A DNA stretch of 19,654 nucleotides from Cyclobacteriaceae bacterium. GTDB lineage: Bacteria > Bacteroidota > Bacteroidia > Cytophagales > Cyclobacteriaceae. Of the stretch, positions 15,052-19,654 are shown one piece after another. The stretch spans positions 1 through 19,654 of the forward strand of contig JAKISE010000060.1 in NCBI GenBank assembly GCA_021648745.1, written 5' to 3'. The translations under genes and the position numbers were made by a program. The notes beneath the pieces were generated by a model. The model was given only the letters and a program-made list of their open reading frames with translations, had not been told where the DNA came from and did no database searches. Numbering within the stretch: the first letter of the stretch is position 1; the number at the start of each line of letters is the position of its first letter.

Positions 15052-16539
15052 ATGCAAATATCTGCTCAAAACGTACGATTCATATTCGGCCTCAAATTAA
15101 AACAGCTTAGAGCAGAAAACAACTATTCATTGTCGCAATTATCTGGGCTAACCAATATTTCTAAATCCTACCTCAACGAAATTGAGAAAGGAAAGAAATA
15201 TCCTAAACCAGAAAAAATAGGAAATTTGGCAAAAGCTTTAAATACAAGCTACGATAATTTGGTATCACTACAGCTAAGTAAGCAATTGACTCCGATATCT
15301 GCATTAGTAAAATCAGATATATTAAATGAGCTACCCTTAGAGTTCTTTGGGCTTTCTGCCAATGATCTTTTAGTAATTTTAGCCAGTGCACCTATTCAGT
15401 TCAGTGCTTTTGTAGATGCCTTAATTCGGATTGGAAGAGAACACGATTTCAAAGTGGAAAGTCTTTATTTTTCTGTGCTTCGCTCCTTTCAGGAAATGAA
15501 TAATAATTATTTTCCTGAGCTAGAAACTGCTGCAAAAAAACTACGAAAAGAATTACATTTAGATGCCCACTTAACTCAAATTGAAGAAAAACTTATGAGC
15601 CTTTTAGAAACCAATTTTGAGTATCAGATTAATTTAGATGGTCTTAAAGACAAGCCTAAGCTAGCCTACTTAAGATATTTATTGGTTTCAAATCCATCTC
15701 CCACATTACTTATTAACAAAAAGCTGACTCCTACTCAAATTACATTTATTTTAAGTAGAGAGGTTAGTTATAATATTCTAAACGCAAAAAAGCGACCTCA
15801 AACTTCTTCGTGGATTGAAACAAAATCGTTTGAGCACGTTCTCAATAATTTCAGATCCTATTATATGGCCAGTGCCTTATTATTAGATGAGCGTTCGTTT
15901 ACCAAAGGGCTAGTTGATTTTACCAAAAAGCAAATTTTTAAACCGGAAGAGGTTGTAGCATTAATAAAAGAAACCAACGTAAGTTCAGAGGTCTTTATGC
16001 TTCGAATAACCAATTTGGTGCCTAGGTATTTTCGATACTCCAACTTTTTTTTTACTAGATATAATCATTCTATTAATGACAATACTTTCACCTTGAGCAA
16101 GGCCCTTAATGGAGCTGGCTTAGCTCAAAGCGACTCAAATCATTTAGAAGATAAGGCTTGCCAACGCTGGGTAGCCATGAAAAACTTACTGAGCTTGCAA
16201 AAAAAACAAAATCAAAAAAAAGCAGGCCAGACATTTTGCTCCATTTACAAAGTAAAGTTTGAAACTAGTAATAATCAATATTTAGTTATTTCTATGACGC
16301 ATGCCATAACTCCAGGCGATAAACTAAACTGTAGCATTTCAGTAGGTTTTTTAATGGATAATCGATTTATGGCACAAACTAACTTTGCTCATGACCCTGC
16401 TATAAAAGAACATACCGTTACTTATGATTGGCTAAAAGGGCAAACCAACGTATATGATGGGATCTCGAATACACCAATATTGGCTAGAGAGCAAGAATTA
16501 GTTGACCTTAGGTCAGAGATAAAAAACGTGCTCAGCTAA
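15052..16539 (+). CDS. XRE-family regulator of the ScfR/RamB type
   Basis: This 495-residue cytoplasmic regulator has an N-terminal XRE helix-turn-helix (about 13-68, with LSQLSGLTNISKSYLNEIEKG containing the recognition helix). A middle domain follows that in relatives is an IrrE/ImmA-like fold, and a C-terminal DUF2083-like domain contains Cys residues around 377-410. The HExxH zinc site of true peptidases is replaced by REVSY (Arg236, Glu237, Tyr240) after LLINKKLTPTQITFIL, so it should not be a protease. In Actinobacteria and alpha-proteobacteria such proteins (RamB, ScfR) sense short-chain acyl-CoA and regulate acetate/propionate metabolism; that role here is inferred. It sits divergent from a CoA-pyrophosphatase gene with a palindrome in the gap. 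Confidence 0.85.
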   Translation: MQISAQNVRFIFGLKLKQLRAENNYSLSQLSGLTNISKSYLNEIEKGKKYPKPEKIGNLAKALNTSYDNLVSLQLSKQLTPISALVKSDILNELPLEFFGLSANDLLVILASAPIQFSAFVDALIRIGREHDFKVESLYFSVLRSFQEMNNNYFPELETAAKKLRKELHLDAHLTQIEEKLMSLLETNFEYQINLDGLKDKPKLAYLRYLLVSNPSPTLLINKKLTPTQITFILSREVSYNILNAKKRPQTSSWIETKSFEHVLNNFRSYYMASALLLDERSFTKGLVDFTKKQIFKPEEVVALIKETNVSSEVFMLRITNLVPRYFRYSNFFFTRYNHSINDNTFTLSKALNGAGLAQSDSNHLEDKACQRWVAMKNLLSLQKKQNQKKAGQTFCSIYKVKFETSNNQYLVISMTHAITPGDKLNCSISVGFLMDNRFMAQTNFAHDPAIKEHTVTYDWLKGQTNVYDGISNTPILAREQELVDLRSEIKNVLS

Positions 16540-16611
16540 TAATAAAGGAGTTAGTTCGAACCTTTTCGAGGAGACTTGAATGTCTACAAATTGTAACTAG
16601 AGGAGGTTTCC

Positions 16612-17640
16612 TTAAACTATTTCACCGCCACAACTAGACCCAGCACCAGCCGTACAGCCATAGCAGTGCTTGCCCGTTTTAATTACTCTGCTATTAAGCA
16701 AGCCCTTGTCAAAATCACGGATATGCTCCACATGCTGGCATTTCATTTCTAGCATCTGATTAAAATCACAATCGTATAAATACCCATCCCAACCTACAGA
16801 AAGTGTATTTCTACACATTACACCTTCTACAGCAGTAGGATTAAACGCATTGGAGAGCTCCTCCATATAAGTGTCATAATTGCCAGATTGAATTAAATAA
16901 TCCAAGAATCGACTAATAGGCATATTGGTAATAGCATATAAATTATTGAAGGTTATGCCGTGTTGCCTTTGTAGCCGTTCTTTAAAATCACGCTCTAACG
17001 AAGCTTGTGCCGGTGGTAAAAATGCACCACTAGGGTTGTACACTAAATTTAAGTGCAACCCACTACCTTCTACACCATAGCCAACTTTATTCAACATTTT
17101 TAATGCCTTTATCGATTGTTCAAAAACACCATCACCTCTTTGTGCGTCAGTTCTTGTTTTAGAAAAATGTGGTAACGAAGATATAATTTCTACTTTGTGC
17201 TTGGCATAAAACTCTGGCAGGTCGTTATACTTAGGGTTAGCCACAATAATGGTAAGGTTACACCTCACCATTACATTCACTTTACGCTTGGTTAGCTCTT
17301 CCACAAACCACCGAAAATGAGGATTCATTTCTGGAGCTCCTCCTGTTAAATCAGCCACTTTAATATGACCCTTTTCAACAGCCTCCAAACATAACTGTAA
17401 AGTCTCCTGAGTCATAATCTCCTTACGATCTGGCCCTGCATCTACATGGCAATGCGCACAGGTTTGATTGCACATTTTACCCATATTCACCTGTAAAATA
17501 TCAACATTGGTAGGCTCAAGCGGGTGAAACCCAATAGGTTCTGTTCGAGCATTAAATGAAGGTATTTCTGCTCCTTCCAACACTTCTATTTGAGCATCAG
17601 TGCTAGCGTATAAATGTTTTTGGGCGTTTAAAGTTTTCAT
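16612..17640 (-). CDS. arsS: Arsenosugar biosynthesis radical SAM protein ArsS
   Basis: This 342-residue radical SAM enzyme has the cluster motif CNQTCAHC (Cys57, Cys61, Cys64) and an AGPDR continuation typical of ArsS/TIGR04167. The C-terminal cysteine-rich part has GVMCRN, LYDCDFN and the closing CYGCTAGAGSSCGG, which probably binds an additional cluster. Some relatives carry selenocysteine in this region; here all positions are ordinary Cys codons. By family it converts dimethylarsenate to a 5'-deoxy-5'-arsinoyl-adenosine type intermediate on the way to arsenosugars. It starts 2 bp after the stop of the AhpD-like gene, so the two form an operon. The methyltransferase ArsM, normally needed earlier, is not in this window. 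Confidence 0.9.
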   Translation of the reverse strand: MKTLNAQKHLYASTDAQIEVLEGAEIPSFNARTEPIGFHPLEPTNVDILQVNMGKMCNQTCAHCHVDAGPDRKEIMTQETLQLCLEAVEKGHIKVADLTGGAPEMNPHFRWFVEELTKRKVNVMVRCNLTIIVANPKYNDLPEFYAKHKVEIISSLPHFSKTRTDAQRGDGVFEQSIKALKMLNKVGYGVEGSGLHLNLVYNPSGAFLPPAQASLERDFKERLQRQHGITFNNLYAITNMPISRFLDYLIQSGNYDTYMEELSNAFNPTAVEGVMCRNTLSVGWDGYLYDCDFNQMLEMKCQHVEHIRDFDKGLLNSRVIKTGKHCYGCTAGAGSSCGGEIV

Positions 17641-17642
17641 AC

Positions 17643-17978
17643 TTACATGGTAAGGTCTTCCACCTTGTTCATCATTTGTACTCCATGAACTAAGCTGGCT
17701 CCTCCGCGGATCGCAGCTGCTACATGAATGGCTTCCATCATTTGTTCTTCATCTGCTCCTTTTTCAAGCGAGCTTTTTGTGTAAGCATCTATGCAATACG
17801 GGCACTGTACTGCATGGGCAACCCCCAAGGCAATCAAGGCCTTTTCTCGCTGTGTTAAGGCTCCTTCTTTAAACACTTCATCGTACCACCCAAAAAATTT
17901 CTCTCCCATTTCTTTTTGGTACTTTGTAATGTTCCCAAATTTTTTCAGGTCTTCTTCTATATAATATGGCTTGCTCAT
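17643..17978 (-). CDS. Arsenosugar-associated AhpD-like protein
   Basis: This 111-residue protein of the carboxymuconolactone decarboxylase/AhpD fold has the redox pair CPYC (Cys59, Cys62) preceded by EKALIALGVAHA and followed by His85. Its length and the ending RGGASLVHGVQMM match the TIGR04169 group of peroxidase-like proteins found next to ArsS. Its exact role is not established; it may reduce or protect an intermediate. It is the first gene of the arsenosugar unit, with a well-formed Bacteroidota promoter 24-52 bp upstream. Confidence 0.9.
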   Translation of the reverse strand: MSKPYYIEEDLKKFGNITKYQKEMGEKFFGWYDEVFKEGALTQREKALIALGVAHAVQCPYCIDAYTKSSLEKGADEEQMMEAIHVAAAIRGGASLVHGVQMMNKVEDLTM

Positions 17979-18001
17979 AAATTGGTTTTTTCAAATCTAG
18001 A

Positions 18002-18030
18002 CAAATGTATACACTCGGTAGGTTACCCAA
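18002..18030 (-). promoter_or_regulatory. Promoter of the arsenosugar operon
   Basis: On the minus strand TTG (18030-18028) is followed after 18 bases by TACATTTG (18009-18002), an exact match to TTG-N17-23-TAnnTTTG, with the -7 element 24 bp before the start of the AhpD-like gene. Confidence 0.55.
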
Positions 18031-18056
18031 ACAACTTATGTGATTATTCGGTTCAT

Positions 18057-18070
18057 TATTTTCGAAAATA
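18057..18070. promoter_or_regulatory. 14-bp perfect palindrome in divergent promoter region
   Basis: TATTTTCGAAAATA lies between the arsenosugar promoter and the TonB-dependent receptor gene and is a candidate operator for either. It does not match a Fur box. The regulator is unknown. Confidence 0.35.
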
Positions 18071-18162
18071 TTGGCATCATTTTAGTGCCGTTTTTATACA
18101 AATCAAAATATTACACGTTTGGTGATTACTTTGTTGCCAGCATACTCTTATTTTGCGACCTT

Positions 18163-19654
18163 ATGACTAAAGTGCTATTATTATTTATTTTTACGCTTAT
18201 AAGTTTTCAAGAATTGAGGGCTCAATCGGTTACTGTAATTAATAAAGAAACCAATGAACCCATAGAACACGTATTAATTTTTGATGAAAAAGGCAACCAA
18301 GCCATAAGTGATGCAAAAGGAATAGCCAGCATCAATAATCTCTCCAGTGGATTCATTACTTTCCAGCATTTAGGTTTTGAAACATTATTAATCCCGAAAG
18401 ATAATATTGGTAATACGATTATTCTTTCCCCTTCCTCAATTTCTGTAAAAGAGGTTGTGGTATCTGCCAATAAATGGGAAGAAGATGCTTCTGAAATAGT
18501 TGCTTCAATTACAAAAATTACACGTGAGGATATTGCCTTAAAAAACCCACAAACCGCAGCAGATTTGCTAAGCCAATCAGGGGAAGTCTTTATTCAAAAA
18601 AGTCAGCTAGGCGGGGGTAGCCCCATGATTAGAGGTTTTGCTGCCAATAAAATACTTATCTCTGTTGATGGTGTGCGAATGAATAATGCGATTTACCGAA
18701 GTGGTAATTTGCAAAGTATTATTGCCATTGATGGCCTTACCACCGAAAGTGCCGAAGTAGTGTTTGGCCCAGGCTCCGTAATTTATGGAAGCGATGCGTT
18801 GGGTGGTGTTATGGATTTCCATACCATTTCTCCTGTATTTAACTCCATATCAGGAGAGGCTTTTATCAGAGGATCATCAGCTAATAAAGAAAAAACTGGG
18901 CACCTTAAAGTTAATGTTGGAAATAAAAAAATAGCTTTTATGGCAGCTATTACAAGCAGTAATTTTAAGGATTTAGTAACCGGATCTGTACGAAAAGGAG
19001 CCTACCCAAACTTTGGCACTCGCCCTGAATATATAGAACGAATTAATGGGAAGGATAGCATCGTTCGAAATTCAAACATTAACAAGCAGGTGTTTTCGGG
19101 CTATAAACAATTAAATGCTCTGTTTAAACTCAAATTTAAATTAAAGAAAGAGTTAGAACTAAATTTGGCTATTCATTTTACCACAAGCAGCAGTGTGCCT
19201 CGCTACGATCGGCTAACTGAATATAAAAACGATACACTAAAATACGCAGAATGGTATTATGGGCCACAAAAATGGGGAATGACCTATCTGCAATTAGTAT
19301 CTTCGAAAGAAAGTAACTTCAAAACTCAATCCAAATTTACGCTGGCAACACAATCTGTAACTGAGAGCCGCCACGACAGGAAATACAAATCAATCAATTT
19401 AAGGCATAGAACAGAGAATGTGAGCATTATAAATTTAAACTATGATGCTTTTAAAGAATTGTATTCCAATACATTTTATTACGGATTTGAAGCCATTGCC
19501 AATGCGGTATCATCAACTGCACAAACTGAAAACACAATTACTGGAACATTATCGCCAGCAGCCACACGCTACCCCGATGGGCAAAGCACTTGGGCTTCTT
19601 TAGCAACTTATTTTAACTGGAAACATTATTTTTCAACCTCGCTAATTTTTATTA
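18163..19654 (+). CDS. TonB-dependent outer-membrane receptor (partial, 3' end off window)
   Basis: From ATG 18163, 497 codons are open to the window edge. Residues 1-20 are a signal peptide (cleavage about LRA|QS). Residues 22-100 form a carboxypeptidase-regulatory-like domain common in Bacteroidota receptors. EVVVSA (97-102) resembles the start of a TonB-box/plug junction. The plug (about 110-225) shows IRGFAANKILISVDGVRMN and VIYGSDALGGVMDF. After about 230 the sequence becomes outer-membrane beta-barrel. The plug phrasing resembles the haemin/haemoglobin/siderophore group, but the ligand cannot be assigned. It is divergent from the arsenosugar operon; a shared 184-bp region with a palindrome separates them. 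No SusD-like partner is visible in the window. Confidence 0.9.
   Translation, partial: MTKVLLLFIFTLISFQELRAQSVTVINKETNEPIEHVLIFDEKGNQAISDAKGIASINNLSSGFITFQHLGFETLLIPKDNIGNTIILSPSSISVKEVVVSANKWEEDASEIVASITKITREDIALKNPQTAADLLSQSGEVFIQKSQLGGGSPMIRGFAANKILISVDGVRMNNAIYRSGNLQSIIAIDGLTTESAEVVFGPGSVIYGSDALGGVMDFHTISPVFNSISGEAFIRGSSANKEKTGHLKVNVGNKKIAFMAAITSSNFKDLVTGSVRKGAYPNFGTRPEYIERINGKDSIVRNSNINKQVFSGYKQLNALFKLKFKLKKELELNLAIHFTTSSSVPRYDRLTEYKNDTLKYAEWYYGPQKWGMTYLQLVSSKESNFKTQSKFTLATQSVTESRHDRKYKSINLRHRTENVSIINLNYDAFKELYSNTFYYGFEAIANAVSSTAQTENTITGTLSPAATRYPDGQSTWASLATYFNWKHYFSTSLIFI

Noticed and set aside
16540..16611. Bidirectional terminator between the ScfR-like gene and arsS
   Set aside because: Only short, weak stems (for example AGAC/GTCT) are present, with no T run.

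Overview
The window reads as a chromosomal segment of a low-G+C member of the Bacteroidota, most likely order Cytophagales. The evidence is a fused ResB-CcsA cytochrome c synthase, a LytS/LytTR two-component pair, a TonB-dependent receptor with an N-terminal carboxypeptidase-regulatory-like domain, several short-signal lipoproteins, and promoters that fit the Bacteroidota pattern TTG-N17-23-TAnnTTTG. No phage, tRNA, rRNA or CRISPR was seen.

Layout. 1-330 is non-coding with a nested hairpin at its left edge. 331-3439 (all minus) holds a MaoC-type hydratase, a LytTR response regulator, its LytS-like kinase and, upstream of these behind an intrinsic terminator, a LiaF-like membrane protein. 3589-4457 (plus) holds a small exported protein and a 46-codon gene interrupted by a 262-bp gene-less transposable element with 30-bp inverted ends and a 5-bp target duplication; removing the element restores the reading frame. 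4504-5523 (plus) encodes a divergent protein with the catalytic residues of the protein-kinase/aminoglycoside-phosphotransferase fold. 5520-6206 (minus) is a two-gene unit of unknown function. 6207-6733 is non-coding and carries several palindromic repeats.

6734-9832 (minus) is the system II cytochrome c synthase. 10152-10483 (plus) is a small lipoprotein gene broken by an apparent one-base loss, and 10486-12843 (minus) is a large ankyrin-repeat lipoprotein. These two genes converge, and each is preceded by an almost identical control region with three ATTCACAAAG-type boxes 20-21 bp apart, set 37-38 bp upstream of a TACATT hexamer. This is the most distinctive regulatory signal in the window.

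13020-14270 (minus) is a DUF819 membrane protein. 14371-15003 (minus) is a CoA-pyrophosphatase-type NUDIX hydrolase, divergent from a ScfR/RamB-like XRE regulator (15052-16539, plus) with a degenerate metalloprotease motif and a palindrome in front of its start. 16612-17978 (minus) is a two-gene arsenosugar unit (radical SAM ArsS and an AhpD-like protein). From 18163 a TonB-dependent receptor runs off the right edge.

Most genes are ordinary Bacteroidota genes. The items deserving attention are the shared triple-box promoter architecture, the miniature element that disrupts a small ORF, and the uncharacterised kinase-fold protein.
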